The notes beneath the pieces were generated by a model. The model was given only the letters and a program-made list of their open reading frames with translations, searched no databases and was not told the origin of the DNA. The translations under genes were made by a program, and so were the position numbers. DNA of 64,000 bases from a bacterium (GTDB taxonomy: Bacteria; SZUA-79; Acidulodesulfobacterales; Acidulodesulfobacteraceae), in assembly GCA_021777135.1 (NCBI GenBank), contig JAJYDX010000001.1, positions 1 through 64,000 of the forward strand, read 5' to 3'. Shown here one piece after another: positions 26,054-35,321 of this stretch. How positions within the stretch are numbered: position 1 is the first letter of the stretch; each line of letters begins with the position of its first letter.

Positions 26054-26180
26054 TTTTATATATTAAAAAAACAAAATTTTATAGTTTCTAAATTAAGATT
26101 TAAAGTTATACTTATGCCCCCTGCATAAACCCACTATAGACTGTAATTTTCTATCATCGAATTATATATTTTCCCGCATA

Positions 26181-26218
26181 TTGACATATTTTTAAAAAAC
26201 TAATAAAATATTAGTTTT
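26181..26218 (+). promoter_or_regulatory. Sigma-70 promoter with overlapping palindrome, upstream of ffh
   Basis: TTGACA (26181-26186) and TAAAAT (26204-26209), 17 bases apart. A perfect 10-bp inverted repeat (26196-26205 with 26209-26218, 3-base centre) overlaps the -10. The promoter would serve ffh-rpsP-rimM-trmD-rplS with a leader of about 80 bases. The palindrome could be an operator or, less likely, a terminator for recR. Confidence 0.55.
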
Positions 26219-26295
26219 CGATTATATAAATCTGCTTGTAAATAATTTACAAATTATATTAATTATTAAAATTAAACTTTAGTTAAACTATTTAA

Positions 26296-27672
26296 ATGTT
26301 CGACGGATTAAGCACAAAATTAGAAAAAGTTTTTAAAAATCTTAAGGGATATGGAAAACTGTCTGAAAAAAATATAGAAGACAGCCTTAAGGAAGTCAGA
26401 CTTTCGTTGCTGGAAGCTGATGTAAATTACCTTATCGTCAAGGAATTTATAGAATCTGTAAAAAATAAGGCCATAGGCGAAAAAGTCGCGGACAGCCTTA
26501 CGCCTGCCCAGCAAATTATAAAAATAATTAGGGACGAACTTGTAAACTTACTTGGAAACAACGAACCTCTTAATATAAAAGCGAAGCCGCCCGTTATTAT
26601 TATGCTAATAGGCCTTCAGGGTTCAGGTAAAACAACTACTGCAGGAAAACTTGCTTTATATCTTCAAAGAATGAAGCGCAGGACATATTTAGTCCCGGCA
26701 GACGTGTACAGGCCTGCGGCAATACTTCAGCTAAAAAAAATTGGCTTGAGCATCAATATTCCAGTTTATGAGACTCCTGAAGAAAACGGAAAAGTTTTAC
26801 AGAAACCTGAAGAAATTTTAAAAAATGCTTTAGAAATTGCTGAAAAACAGGCTTATGACACTGTAATCGTCGATACTGCAGGTCGTCTCGAGATAGACGA
26901 ACCTTTGATGGACGAACTTAAACTTCTTAAAAATAAATTTGAACCAAACGAGATTTTATTCGTTGCAGATTCTATGTTAGGTCAAAGCGCCGTTACAGTT
27001 GCAAAGACTTTCAACGAAACCTTAGATATATCCGGCGTAATATTGACCAAGGTCGACGGAGATGCTAGGGGCGGAGCGGCTCTTTCTATTAAAAAAACTG
27101 TAAATAAACCCATTAAATTTATTGGCGTAGGAGAAAAATTAAATGATTTTGAAGTTTTTTACGGAGATAGAATAGCTGACAGAATACTTGGGATGGGCGA
27201 TATTTTAAGCCTTATTGAAAAAGCCCAGGAATCCATAGACGAAAAATCTGCGAAATCCATTGAAGAATCACTGAATAAAAAAGATTTTACAGTAAAAGAC
27301 TTTGCTGAACAGCTTAAAATGATGTCTAAAATAGGTGGAATTACTCAGATAGCAGGAATGATTCCCGGATTTTCTAAAATTAAAGACAAGTTTAATTCAG
27401 AAGCCGCAGAAAAAGAAATAATCAAAATTAAAGCTATTATTAATTCTATGACGGAAAAAGAGCGTATTAACCCGGATATTCTTAATGGAGGAAGACGCAA
27501 AAGAATATCTCTGGGAAGCGGCACTACCGTAAATGACGTGAATATTTTTATTAATAAATTTGAAGAAATCAAAAAAATTATGAAATCATTCAAAAAAAAT
27601 AAATTAGGTTCTCTAAAAAATATAAATAATATTAAAAACATGTTTAACAAAGGAGATTTAAAGTGGCGGTAA
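26296..27672 (+). CDS. ffh: Signal recognition particle protein Ffh
   Basis: 458-aa SRP GTPase for cotranslational targeting of membrane proteins. It has N and G domains (G1 GLQGSGKTTTAGKLA, DVYRPAAILQL, G3 DTAGRL, G4 TKVDGDARGGAALS) and a Met-rich M domain from about residue 300 (MMSKIGGITQIAGMIPGF, SMTEKERINPDIL). The end overlaps rpsP by 10 bases. Confidence 0.97.
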   Translation: MFDGLSTKLEKVFKNLKGYGKLSEKNIEDSLKEVRLSLLEADVNYLIVKEFIESVKNKAIGEKVADSLTPAQQIIKIIRDELVNLLGNNEPLNIKAKPPVIIMLIGLQGSGKTTTAGKLALYLQRMKRRTYLVPADVYRPAAILQLKKIGLSINIPVYETPEENGKVLQKPEEILKNALEIAEKQAYDTVIVDTAGRLEIDEPLMDELKLLKNKFEPNEILFVADSMLGQSAVTVAKTFNETLDISGVILTKVDGDARGGAALSIKKTVNKPIKFIGVGEKLNDFEVFYGDRIADRILGMGDILSLIEKAQESIDEKSAKSIEESLNKKDFTVKDFAEQLKMMSKIGGITQIAGMIPGFSKIKDKFNSEAAEKEIIKIKAIINSMTEKERINPDILNGGRRKRISLGSGTTVNDVNIFINKFEEIKKIMKSFKKNKLGSLKNINNIKNMFNKGDLKWR

Positions 27673-27902
27673 AAATCAGACTTGCAAGAATAGGTTCTCA
27701 CAAAAAACCTTTTTACAGAATCGTTGCGGCTTCAGGCGAAAAAGCCGTGCAGAAAAAATTTATAGAGATTTTGGGAACTTACAATCCCGGCTCAAGCACC
27801 AGCCAATTCAATATCGATAAAGATAAATTCGATAAATGGATAAGTTTAGGCGCAAAACCAAGCGATACTGTTATGTCCTTAGTTAAAAAACAGGGTAAAT
27901 GA
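27663..27902 (+). CDS. rpsP: 30S ribosomal protein S16
   Basis: 79-aa ribosomal protein. Start VKIRLARIGSHKKPFYRIVA, then FIEILGTYNPG and KWISLGAKPSDTV are typical. It begins with GTG at 27663 after AAAGGAG, inside the ffh 3' end, which implies coupled translation. The stop overlaps rimM by 4 bases. Confidence 0.97.
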   Translation: MAVKIRLARIGSHKKPFYRIVAASGEKAVQKKFIEILGTYNPGSSTSQFNIDKDKFDKWISLGAKPSDTVMSLVKKQGK

Positions 27903-28399
27903 ACGAGTGCGTCTGCATAGGGGAATTTATAAAACCCCATGGCATTTATGGTGAGATTTTTTTTGTCACATATAATCCCTTATCGGACGCGTTAGATTCT
28001 AAAATTGCTCTTTTTATTACTAAAGAGTATGGATTTGAACAGTTAAAAATTGAAAAAATAAGGCGCGTAAACAAAGGATATCTTATTAAGCTTTTTGGCG
28101 TTAATTCTATAGAATCTGCCGAAAATTTTAAAAAAATTCAAGTCTTTATTAAGAAAGATGATATAAACATAAAAAAGGGTGAATATTTAATTTCTGACTT
28201 AATAGGCTTAAACTGTTTTAACGGAGACGGCCAAAATATTGGAGCGGTTTCGGATATTTATACCGGCGATACCGATATAATTGAAATAAAATCAAAAGAA
28301 TCGACTTATTTGATTCCTATGATAGAAACCAATATTTCATTAATAGATATTAAAAATTTAAAAATAGCAGTAAAAAACGAAAAGAATTATAAAATATGA
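27899..28399 (+). CDS. rimM: Ribosome maturation factor RimM
   Basis: 166-aa 16S rRNA processing factor. The N-terminal domain starts CIGEFIKPHGIYGEIFF; the PRC-barrel C-terminal half has YLISDLIGLNCFN and STYLIPMIETNISLID. It overlaps rpsP and trmD by 4 bases each, the conserved rpsP-rimM-trmD-rplS operon. Confidence 0.95.
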   Translation: MNECVCIGEFIKPHGIYGEIFFVTYNPLSDALDSKIALFITKEYGFEQLKIEKIRRVNKGYLIKLFGVNSIESAENFKKIQVFIKKDDINIKKGEYLISDLIGLNCFNGDGQNIGAVSDIYTGDTDIIEIKSKESTYLIPMIETNISLIDIKNLKIAVKNEKNYKI

Positions 28400-29139
28400 T
28401 TCATCAAATAGACGAAAATAAAAAAGTCATTGATATTATTTCTATAATGCCGGAATATTTTACATCCTTCCTTAAAGTAGGACTAGTAGAAAGAGCTTTA
28501 AAAACTGGGCTTGTAGAAATAAATATAATAAATCCGAGGGATTTCTCCGAAGATAAACACAAAAGGGTAGATGACAAGGTTTATGGAGGCGGTGCCGGTC
28601 AGCTTTTAATGGCCGAACCTATCCTTAAAGCATATGAATATTCCTTAGCTAATTATAAATATAAAAACAAAAAGCATATTACCGTAATAATGTCTGCGTC
28701 AGGAAAATTACTTGATTCAAAGATGGCAGAAGATATTTCCGGTTACAGCCACATAATTATAATTTGCGGGAGATACGAAGGTATAGACGCAAGAGTAACT
28801 GATATAAGCGGCGGAGTTGAGGTATCAATCGGAAACTACATATTATCCGGTGGCGAAATTGCCTCCATAGTTCTCATAGAAACGATAGGGCGATACTTTA
28901 AGGGATTTATGGGTAATCCAGATTCTCTTAAAGAAGAAAGTCTTTCCGGCAATTTGGGCAAGATACTTGAATATCCACAATATACTAAACCGAAAATTTT
29001 AAAAGGCAAGTCTGTTCCAGATGTTCTACTTGGCGGTAATCACAAGATGATAAGTGAATGGAGAGCAGAAAGCGCTTTAAAAAAAACTGCGGAAAACAGG
29101 CGCGATTATTTCAGCGAAAATAATAAAAAAACAGAATAA
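28396..29139 (+). CDS. trmD: tRNA (guanine-N1)-methyltransferase TrmD
   Basis: 247-aa SPOUT methyltransferase that modifies G37 of tRNA. Motifs: IDIISIMPEYFTSFL, DDKVYGGGAGQLL, ICGRYEGIDARV, IGNYILSGGEIASIVLIE (trefoil knot) and the C-terminal YPQYTKPKILKGKSVPDVLL. Fourth gene of the conserved operon. Confidence 0.97.
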   Translation: MIHQIDENKKVIDIISIMPEYFTSFLKVGLVERALKTGLVEINIINPRDFSEDKHKRVDDKVYGGGAGQLLMAEPILKAYEYSLANYKYKNKKHITVIMSASGKLLDSKMAEDISGYSHIIIICGRYEGIDARVTDISGGVEVSIGNYILSGGEIASIVLIETIGRYFKGFMGNPDSLKEESLSGNLGKILEYPQYTKPKILKGKSVPDVLLGGNHKMISEWRAESALKKTAENRRDYFSENNKKTE

Positions 29140-29183
29140 AATTTTTAAAAATTAAAATTTAATAAAAAATAAAGGAGATTCCA

Positions 29184-29537
29184 ATGAATATTATCGAAAA
29201 AATCGAAAGTTCATCTTTGAAAACAGATACGCCGATATTTAAATCTGGAGATACCGTCAAGGTGCATCAAAAGATAAAAGAAGGCGATAAAGAAAGGATT
29301 CAGGTTTATGAAGGGGTTGTAATCGCAATAAAAGGGAGCGGGATAAGGTCCGCTTTTACCGTTAGAAAAAATTCTTACGGTGTAGGAGTAGAAAAAACTT
29401 TTTTAGTTAATTCACCTTTAATAGATAAAATAGAATTACTTTATCAGGGAAAAGTTCGCAGGGCAAAATTATACTATTTAAGAAAGAAGAAGGGCAAAGA
29501 AGCCAAAATAGAAAGACTTGATATGGTTCAGCAATAG
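29184..29537 (+). CDS. rplS: 50S ribosomal protein L19
   Basis: 117-aa ribosomal protein. [50 protein letters not shown] and [19 protein letters not shown] are characteristic. A good AAAGGAGA ribosome site lies upstream. Last ribosomal gene in this operon. Confidence 0.97.
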   Translation: MNIIEKIESSSLKTDTPIFKSGDTVKVHQKIKEGDKERIQVYEGVVIAIKGSGIRSAFTVRKNSYGVGVEKTFLVNSPLIDKIELLYQGKVRRAKLYYLRKKKGKEAKIERLDMVQQ

Positions 29538-29639
29538 TAAATAAAAAAATACATTTATATATGCTGAATCCTTTATAAATATTAGTGGTATACTTATATA
29601 TAAACATAAGTTCGTTAATATTAAATAAAGGAGGTTTTT

Positions 29640-30017
29640 ATGGAAAATTTAAAAACACCTATGGATAAGTTTACTGAATTTATCGGAACGGTTATTACCG
29701 CGACTGAGGATAAATTTCAAAAGGTTCTCGATGAATTCATAGTAAATCAAAATTTTGGAAAAAAAGAAGCTGAAGATTTTTCTAAAAAAATGAAAGGCAT
29801 ATATGATTCTAACAAAATTAAATTATTGTCTTTAATAGACGAATCTGTAAAGAAAGCACTAAATAAAGCTGATATTGCGCGCGGCTCGGAACTTAAAGAG
29901 CTTGAAGAAAAATTAAAAACATTGGAAGTAAAAATAGATAAGCACGGACATAATTCTCATACTCATACAGAACATCATGAACACCATACGAATAAGCATA
30001 CGCATCATGTCAAATAA
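29640..30017 (+). CDS. Phasin-like helical protein with His-rich tail
   Basis: 125-aa protein. The N-terminal 80 residues are amphipathic helices resembling PhaF/PhaI-type polyhydroxyalkanoate granule proteins, and SELKELEEKLKTLEVKID is the coiled-coil stretch usual at the end of that domain. The last 25 residues are packed with His (HGHNSHTHTEHHEHHT and on), a likely Ni/Zn/Co-binding tail absent from ordinary phasins. No signal peptide. A perfect AAAGGAGG ribosome site precedes the ATG. No PHA synthase is in the window, so granule binding is unproven; a related role in organising membranes or metal storage is possible. Confidence 0.6.
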   Translation: MENLKTPMDKFTEFIGTVITATEDKFQKVLDEFIVNQNFGKKEAEDFSKKMKGIYDSNKIKLLSLIDESVKKALNKADIARGSELKELEEKLKTLEVKIDKHGHNSHTHTEHHEHHTNKHTHHVK

Positions 30018-30038
30018 TAAGTTTTAAACTTAATAATA

Positions 30039-30314
30039 ATGTTAAAATCTTACCGGGTTATAATTAAAGGGATAGTTCAAGGGGTAAATTTCCGTAATTT
30101 CACTAAACTAGAAGCCGAAAGAATAGGCATTAAAGGTTATGTAATGAATACGCATGATGGTCATGTGGAAGCATTTTTTGAAGGCGAAGACGAACTATTA
30201 AAGGAAATGATTGCTTCTGTTCATGTAGGGCCTGCTCGTTCTAAAGTAAAAGAAGTTAAACTTTATGAACAAGACGGACTATCCAATTTTAAAGATTTTA
30301 GAATCATAAGGTAA
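30039..30314 (+). CDS. acyP: Acylphosphatase
   Basis: 91-aa enzyme hydrolysing acyl phosphates. The catalytic Arg lies in GIVQGVNFRNFTKLEAERIG and the Asn in GYVMNTHDGHVEAFFEG, both in the canonical pattern. It ends one base before the end of the convergent rsmI gene; no terminator is visible between them. Confidence 0.94.
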   Translation: MLKSYRVIIKGIVQGVNFRNFTKLEAERIGIKGYVMNTHDGHVEAFFEGEDELLKEMIASVHVGPARSKVKEVKLYEQDGLSNFKDFRIIR

Positions 30315-30315
30315 T

Positions 30316-31032
30316 TTAAAACATATTATGGTTTAGATTAACATCTGAATTATAATCAGGGTCAGGATTTACGACTAGGGTAATTTCTCCTTTAATGAGT
30401 TCTGGCCTGCTTTGAATTTCAAGAAGTATTGTTTTTAAATCCTTAGTTTCTATAAATTCATATATTTTGGTCAACTCTTTTGCATAACAAATTTTTATAT
30501 TTCCGAAAATTTCGTTAATTTCTGCAAGTAATTTTTCTACGCTTCTTCCCGGTTCAAATAATATAAAAACTCTTTTTTCTTCTTTAAGTTTCACTAATAG
30601 CTTCTTTCTCTTGCCTCCTTTTTTCGGCAAAAACCCAATAAAAGTAAATTCAGAAGTATCAAGTCCGCTTGCCGAAAGTGCGGTCAATAAGCTTGATGGT
30701 CCGGGAATAGGAACTACTTTTATGTTGTTTTTTAGGCATAACCTTACTAAATAGGAACCTGGATCAGATATAAGCGGGGTTCCGGCTTCGCTAACCAAAG
30801 CAAAGTCGTTGCCCTTAGAAATACTTGCGACTATGCCGTCAGCCGCAGATTTTTTATTATATTCATGGTAAGGGATTAAACGCGTTTTTATATGATAACG
30901 AGAGGTTAATATCCTTGTTTTTCTTGTGTCCTCGCAGGCTATAAAATCAACCTGCCTCATTGTCTTTAGGGCTCTTATCGTAATATCTTCAAGATTTCCA
31001 ATAGGTGTAGCGACGACGTATAATGCGGCCAT
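30316..31032 (-). CDS. rsmI: 16S rRNA 2'-O-ribose C1402 methyltransferase
   Basis: 238-aa tetrapyrrole-methylase-fold enzyme. Motifs: LYVVATPIGNLEDITIRAL, CEDTRKTRIL, LVSEAGTPLISDPGSYLVR, PGPSSLLTALSASGL and FIGFLPKKGGKR. It starts 4 bases after nadE and closes the minus-strand operon beginning further right. Confidence 0.96.
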   Translation of the reverse strand: MAALYVVATPIGNLEDITIRALKTMRQVDFIACEDTRKTRILTSRYHIKTRLIPYHEYNKKSAADGIVASISKGNDFALVSEAGTPLISDPGSYLVRLCLKNNIKVVPIPGPSSLLTALSASGLDTSEFTFIGFLPKKGGKRKKLLVKLKEEKRVFILFEPGRSVEKLLAEINEIFGNIKICYAKELTKIYEFIETKDLKTILLEIQSRPELIKGEITLVVNPDPDYNSDVNLNHNMF

Positions 31033-31036
31033 CAGT

Positions 31037-31885
31037 TTATGCCCAGTCCCTTAAATATCTAAAGTCTATATTTATAGTCCTCTCAGAAACCTTGGCTATC
31101 AAGGGCATGCGTCTTTTATACTGTGATTTTTTTATTTTATCGTATATTTTGTCAACAAGATTTTCGTCGTATCCTAAAGAAACGACTACCTCAGGTTTAT
31201 ACATTTTATCTATTAAAAGATACATTATGTCGTCCGCTATTTCATAAGTAAAGCCTAGTTCGCTTTCATCGGACTGACCGGCCCATAAATCAGCCGATGG
31301 GGGCTTCGCTATTATACTTTTCGGAATATCGAGATACCCGGAGAGTTGATATATCTGGGTTTTATAAATATCGCCTATAGGATTTAATGCCGAAGCCATA
31401 TCTCCATAAAGGGTTCCGTAACCTAAAAGAAGCTCTGATTTATTGCTTGTTCCTAAAACTAAAGAATTTAGCTTATAAGAATAATCGTATAAAATGGACA
31501 TTCTTTCCCTGGCCATTTTATTGCCTTTTCTAACTCTTATATTTTGCGTATCAGCTGCATCTTTTTCTTTTTCAAAATAGTCATCTATCTGCTTAGTTAT
31601 ATCTATAATATAATAAGAGATACCGAGCGTCTTTACTACTTTCAAGGCATCTTCAAAGCTTGATTCCGAACTGCTTTCATAAGGCATAATAAGCGCCGCG
31701 ACATTTTCTTTCCCTAAGGCGTTTGAAGCCAGATAACATGCCGCCGCGGAATCAATGCCACCTGATAATCCCAAAACTACGCTATTTACTCCTGCTTTTG
31801 AAACTTCTATCTTGATAAAATTTGAAAGGTGCTTATAAATTAGAGGAAAATTATATTCGTCTATCTTAGGAAGCTCTTTTTTCAT
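31037..31885 (-). CDS. nadE: NAD+ synthetase, ATP-pyrophosphatase domain only
   Basis: 282-aa adenylating synthetase that amidates nicotinate adenine dinucleotide. PP-loop VLGLSGGIDSAAACYLA, then GTSNKSELLLGYGTLYGDMASALNPIGD (in two parts) and KPPSADLWAGQSDESELGF match NadE. It lacks the N-terminal glutaminase found in long NadE. A separate amidase gene lies directly upstream, 14 bases away, suggesting a split two-protein glutamine-dependent enzyme. Confidence 0.94.
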   Translation of the reverse strand: MKKELPKIDEYNFPLIYKHLSNFIKIEVSKAGVNSVVLGLSGGIDSAAACYLASNALGKENVAALIMPYESSSESSFEDALKVVKTLGISYYIIDITKQIDDYFEKEKDAADTQNIRVRKGNKMARERMSILYDYSYKLNSLVLGTSNKSELLLGYGTLYGDMASALNPIGDIYKTQIYQLSGYLDIPKSIIAKPPSADLWAGQSDESELGFTYEIADDIMYLLIDKMYKPEVVVSLGYDENLVDKIYDKIKKSQYKRRMPLIAKVSERTINIDFRYLRDWA

Positions 31886-31899
31886 GGTTTTAATAATAT

Positions 31900-32778
31900 T
31901 TATAATTTTTTATTTAAAATATTTTCTATCTCCTTCATCGTCAGGTTAAGATTTTCATCCCTGATTAGAGGCGTTTTAAATCGTTCGTTATTCAGGAGAT
32001 CTAAATTAATTTCGGCAGATATTTCACCTTCTTCTAAATAATCCAGCCTTGTTTCGGTCTCGCCTAAAGGGTTAAATACGCAAGAACCGCCTGAAAAACC
32101 TATTCCATCTTCAAAGCCAACCCTGTTAACGTATATTACGTAACTTTTATAATAGAAAGCTATGACTGAAAGGAGTTCTTCCCACATATTCATAGAATTA
32201 AACTTATTAAGCCCCGCGGTAATCCCCCTTGCTGGAGATGCAGAATTAATTATAATTATATGGGCTCCTTTATTTACGGCAATATAAGACGAGGATAGAT
32301 GCCAGGCGTCCTCGCATGTTAAAACGGAAACTTTAACGCCGTCCAGATCAAAAACTCCGAAGGTGTTTCCAGGCTTAAAATATCTTAATTCTTCGAACAT
32401 TCCATATGTAGGAAGATAAACTTTTCTATGAACGTTTATTAATCTGCCTTTAGATATGCAACAAGACGAATTGTAAAAATTAAAATCCTGGTCTTTTTCC
32501 ACAAAGCCCGCAATTACAGAAATGTCCATATCTTTGCTTATTTTGTATATGCCGCTCAAAACTTCCGATTCATCGGTGTAAATATTTATCCCCATATCGT
32601 AAACGCTATCTTTTAGAAAATAACCCGTCAAAGAAAGCTCTGGGAAAATTACAAGATTTGCTCCTTTTTTATTAGCTCTGCCAATAACTTCAATATGGTT
32701 TTCGATATTTTTATTTAAATCCCCAACCTTTGGATTCGTCTGGGCAAGACAGATTCTTAATGAATTATTTTTTTTCAT
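31900..32778 (-). CDS. Carbon-nitrogen hydrolase (glutaminase partner of NadE)
   Basis: 292-aa nitrilase-fold amidase. The catalytic Glu-Lys-Cys triad is visible: Glu in VIFPELSLTGY, Lys in HRKVYLPTYGMFEE, Cys in VSVLTCEDAWH. The sequence follows the N-terminal glutaminase domain of glutamine-dependent NAD synthetase closely (LAQTNPKVGDLNKNIENH, YFKPGN). It sits immediately upstream of a short nadE, so it probably supplies ammonia from glutamine to it. A free-standing amidase such as a deaminated-glutathione amidase is a less likely alternative. Confidence 0.88.
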   Translation of the reverse strand: MKKNNSLRICLAQTNPKVGDLNKNIENHIEVIGRANKKGANLVIFPELSLTGYFLKDSVYDMGINIYTDESEVLSGIYKISKDMDISVIAGFVEKDQDFNFYNSSCCISKGRLINVHRKVYLPTYGMFEELRYFKPGNTFGVFDLDGVKVSVLTCEDAWHLSSSYIAVNKGAHIIIINSASPARGITAGLNKFNSMNMWEELLSVIAFYYKSYVIYVNRVGFEDGIGFSGGSCVFNPLGETETRLDYLEEGEISAEINLDLLNNERFKTPLIRDENLNLTMKEIENILNKKL

Positions 32779-32791
32779 ATTGTTTATTTAT

Positions 32792-33187
32792 TTAATCAAA
32801 AATATTTTCAAAAAAAATTAATTTAATTGAACTGCGTTCTATATACTCAATCGAAACTATTCCGTAATTTATTATTTTTTTTCCTCTGTCTATATTAGAA
32901 TTTATTAAAAAAAAATTTGAAACATCTATTATTTTTTTTAGTTTCTTTTTGTCAACTGCTTCATAAGGCTTGCCGAAACTGTTTTCAAATCTTGTTTTGA
33001 CTTCTATAAAATTCAAAACTCCATTTTCGGATTCGGCAATAATATCTATTTCATTCCTTCCTTTCCTGAATTTTGTTTTAATAATTTTATACCCTATTTT
33101 TTCCAGAAAACCGGAGGCTATAGCTTCTCCTTCATCTCCCTTTGCTTTATTTAAAAATTTACCGCATGTTTTATTAGTTTTATCCAT
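32792..33187 (-). CDS. yraN: UPF0102/YraN family endonuclease-like protein
   Basis: 131-aa Holliday-junction-resolvase-fold protein. GDEGEAIASGFLEKIGYKII and the PD-(D/E)xK-type site NEIDIIAESENGVLNFIEVKTR are typical. Function is poorly known. As usual it neighbours rnhB, 33 bases away. Confidence 0.93.
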   Translation of the reverse strand: MDKTNKTCGKFLNKAKGDEGEAIASGFLEKIGYKIIKTKFRKGRNEIDIIAESENGVLNFIEVKTRFENSFGKPYEAVDKKKLKKIIDVSNFFLINSNIDRGKKIINYGIVSIEYIERSSIKLIFFENIFD

Positions 33188-33220
33188 ATATTATTTTTAT
33201 TATCTTATACTTAGTTATAT

Positions 33221-33793
33221 TTAAAAATTAAAAGTTTTTCTATGAACCTCGCTAAGTCCATATTTCTTAAGATTATTTTTGTGTTCTACAGTTGCATAAC
33301 CCTTATGTTTTCTAAAACCGTAATCCGGATATTTTTCATCCAACAAGACCATCAATTTGTCCCTGAAGACTTTGGCTATTACAGAAGCACAGGAAACTAG
33401 CTTAACTCTGTCATCACCTTTAACGACTGGAATAGCTTTTAATCCGGCTTTAGCAGTTAAACCTGCCGGAACGATAGGACCATCGATTATTGCGACATCC
33501 GGTTGGACAGCCAAACCGTCGAACGCTCTTTCCATTGAAAGCATAGCCGCCTTTAAGATATTGATTTTATCTATTTCTGCATGCGATGCCGTACCGATTG
33601 AATAAGAGAAGGCATTTGAAATAAGTATATTATAATACTCGTTTCTTTTTGCCTCAGTTAACTGCTTGGAATCTTTAATTCCTAAGGGGATTCTTTCTTT
33701 TTCTATTATTATCGCGGCAGATACCACAGGGCCGGCAAGACTTCCTCTGCCCGCCTCGTCTATTCCGCATATCTTTAACGGCATAATAATCAA
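33221..33793 (-). CDS. rnhB: Ribonuclease HII
   Basis: 190-aa enzyme that cuts at ribonucleotides in DNA. The metal-binding motif is CGIDEAGRGSLAGPVV, with DSKQLTEAKR, AIIDGPIVPAG, KGDDRVKLVSCASVIAKVFRD and YGFRKHKGYAT. It directly abuts gltX with no spacer. Confidence 0.97.
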   Translation of the reverse strand: MIIMPLKICGIDEAGRGSLAGPVVSAAIIIEKERIPLGIKDSKQLTEAKRNEYYNILISNAFSYSIGTASHAEIDKINILKAAMLSMERAFDGLAVQPDVAIIDGPIVPAGLTAKAGLKAIPVVKGDDRVKLVSCASVIAKVFRDKLMVLLDEKYPDYGFRKHKGYATVEHKNNLKKYGLSEVHRKTFNF

Positions 33794-35293
33794 TTAACGT
33801 TTTATATTTATGATATAATCGTAAAATTTATCGATTCTTTGAACGCATCTTTCTTTTCCAAGCGCAAATATAATCTCGTATATAGGCGGAGATACCTTTT
33901 CTCCGACAAAAGCCAACCTTATTATCATAGCTTTTTCTTTCATCGTCCAATTATTTTTAGACAGGAAACCGTTAAATTCATTTTTTATAGATTCTATAGA
34001 ATTTTTCAATGTTTCTAAAATATTTTCTTTATCTGTTTCGTTGTTCAAATCTATACTCCCGCAATTGAAAATTCCATCTTCTAACTTATCTACAAATTCT
34101 TTGAACGATTTTAAAAATAAAAGATCGTTTTCATTAAAATTAAATTCGCTTAAAATATCTTTTTTATAATCTATTGTTTTATTAACAAAAAAATCTAACT
34201 TTTGCCTCAGCTCTACAAGAGTTTTTACGCGGGATTTAAGAGAATCTACAAGGGATGCGGTTTTTATATTAATATTCAAAGGAGATTCTAAATCGCCGCT
34301 TATATCGTTTATTGAATCAATTAGAACAAACGGGTCTTTTGATTTTATATAATGAGAATTTAGCCATAATAGTTTTTCGGTATTAAATATAGCGGCTGAT
34401 TTGCTTATATTTTTTAAATCGAAATATTGGATTAATTCCTCTATGGAAAATATTTCGTCGTTTCCGTGCGACCAGCCTAGTCTTATTAAGTAGTTAACAA
34501 GGGCTTCAGGCAAAAAACCCTCTTGTTTGTATTGGTTCACGGAGGTCGCGCCGTGTCTTTTAGATAACCTTTTTCCATCCGAACCAAGTATCATGGAAAC
34601 ATGAGCAAATTCTGGCACATTAAAACCCAACGCATTATACAGCATTATTTGTTTCGGGGTATTGCTTACATGGTCGTCTCCCCTAATTATATGCGTTATT
34701 TCAGTGAGAGCGTCGTCTATTACTACGGCTAAATTATAAGTGGGAATACCGTCTTCACGGACAAGGACAAAATCGTCAATTTCATTGTTGGACACGCTTA
34801 TATTTTGCTTCCTTATCAAATCTTTAAACCCGGTTACGGCACCCGGACTTCTATCAACCTTAAATCTAATTACATGAGGGGTTCCTAAAAGAGCTTCATT
34901 AAGCTTTAATTCACGGCATCTGCCGATGTACATAGGCTTTTTATTTTCGGCAATAAGTTTATTCCTGTCTTCTTCAATAAGTTCTTTAGAGCAAAAACAG
35001 TAATAAGCCTTACCTTCTTTTAGGAGTTTGTCTATATAAGACCTGTAAATATCGAGACGTTCGGATTGAAATATTATTTCATTGTCAGGGACTATAGAAA
35101 GCCACTTTAGGCTTTCTATTATGTCATCCTCGAATTTTTTCTCGGATCGTTCAAAGTCTGTATCTTCAATCCTTAAAACAAATTTTCCGCCGTTATGTTT
35201 TGCGTAAACATAATTAAAAAGGGCCGTCCTTGCCCCTCCTATATGCAGATAACCTGTTGGACTGGGGGCAAATCTAGTTTTCATATTATTCAT
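33794..35293 (-). CDS. gltX: Glutamyl-tRNA synthetase
   Basis: 499-aa class I synthetase. HIGH motif in FAPSPTGYLHIGGARTALFN and KMSKS-type motif in SDGKRLSKRHGATSV; also LRIEDTDFERS and GIPTYNLAVVIDDAL. The C-terminal anticodon-binding region is about 170 residues. Whether it is discriminating or not was not resolved. Confidence 0.96.
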   Translation of the reverse strand: MNNMKTRFAPSPTGYLHIGGARTALFNYVYAKHNGGKFVLRIEDTDFERSEKKFEDDIIESLKWLSIVPDNEIIFQSERLDIYRSYIDKLLKEGKAYYCFCSKELIEEDRNKLIAENKKPMYIGRCRELKLNEALLGTPHVIRFKVDRSPGAVTGFKDLIRKQNISVSNNEIDDFVLVREDGIPTYNLAVVIDDALTEITHIIRGDDHVSNTPKQIMLYNALGFNVPEFAHVSMILGSDGKRLSKRHGATSVNQYKQEGFLPEALVNYLIRLGWSHGNDEIFSIEELIQYFDLKNISKSAAIFNTEKLLWLNSHYIKSKDPFVLIDSINDISGDLESPLNINIKTASLVDSLKSRVKTLVELRQKLDFFVNKTIDYKKDILSEFNFNENDLLFLKSFKEFVDKLEDGIFNCGSIDLNNETDKENILETLKNSIESIKNEFNGFLSKNNWTMKEKAMIIRLAFVGEKVSPPIYEIIFALGKERCVQRIDKFYDYIINIKR

Positions 35294-35321
35294 TAATTTT
35301 ATATAATTTATATTATTTTTT

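Noticed and set aside
29526-29572. Terminator after rplS formed by CAGCA and TGCTG
   Set aside because: The stem is only 7 bp with a loop near 28 bases and no U-run; support is too weak to list.
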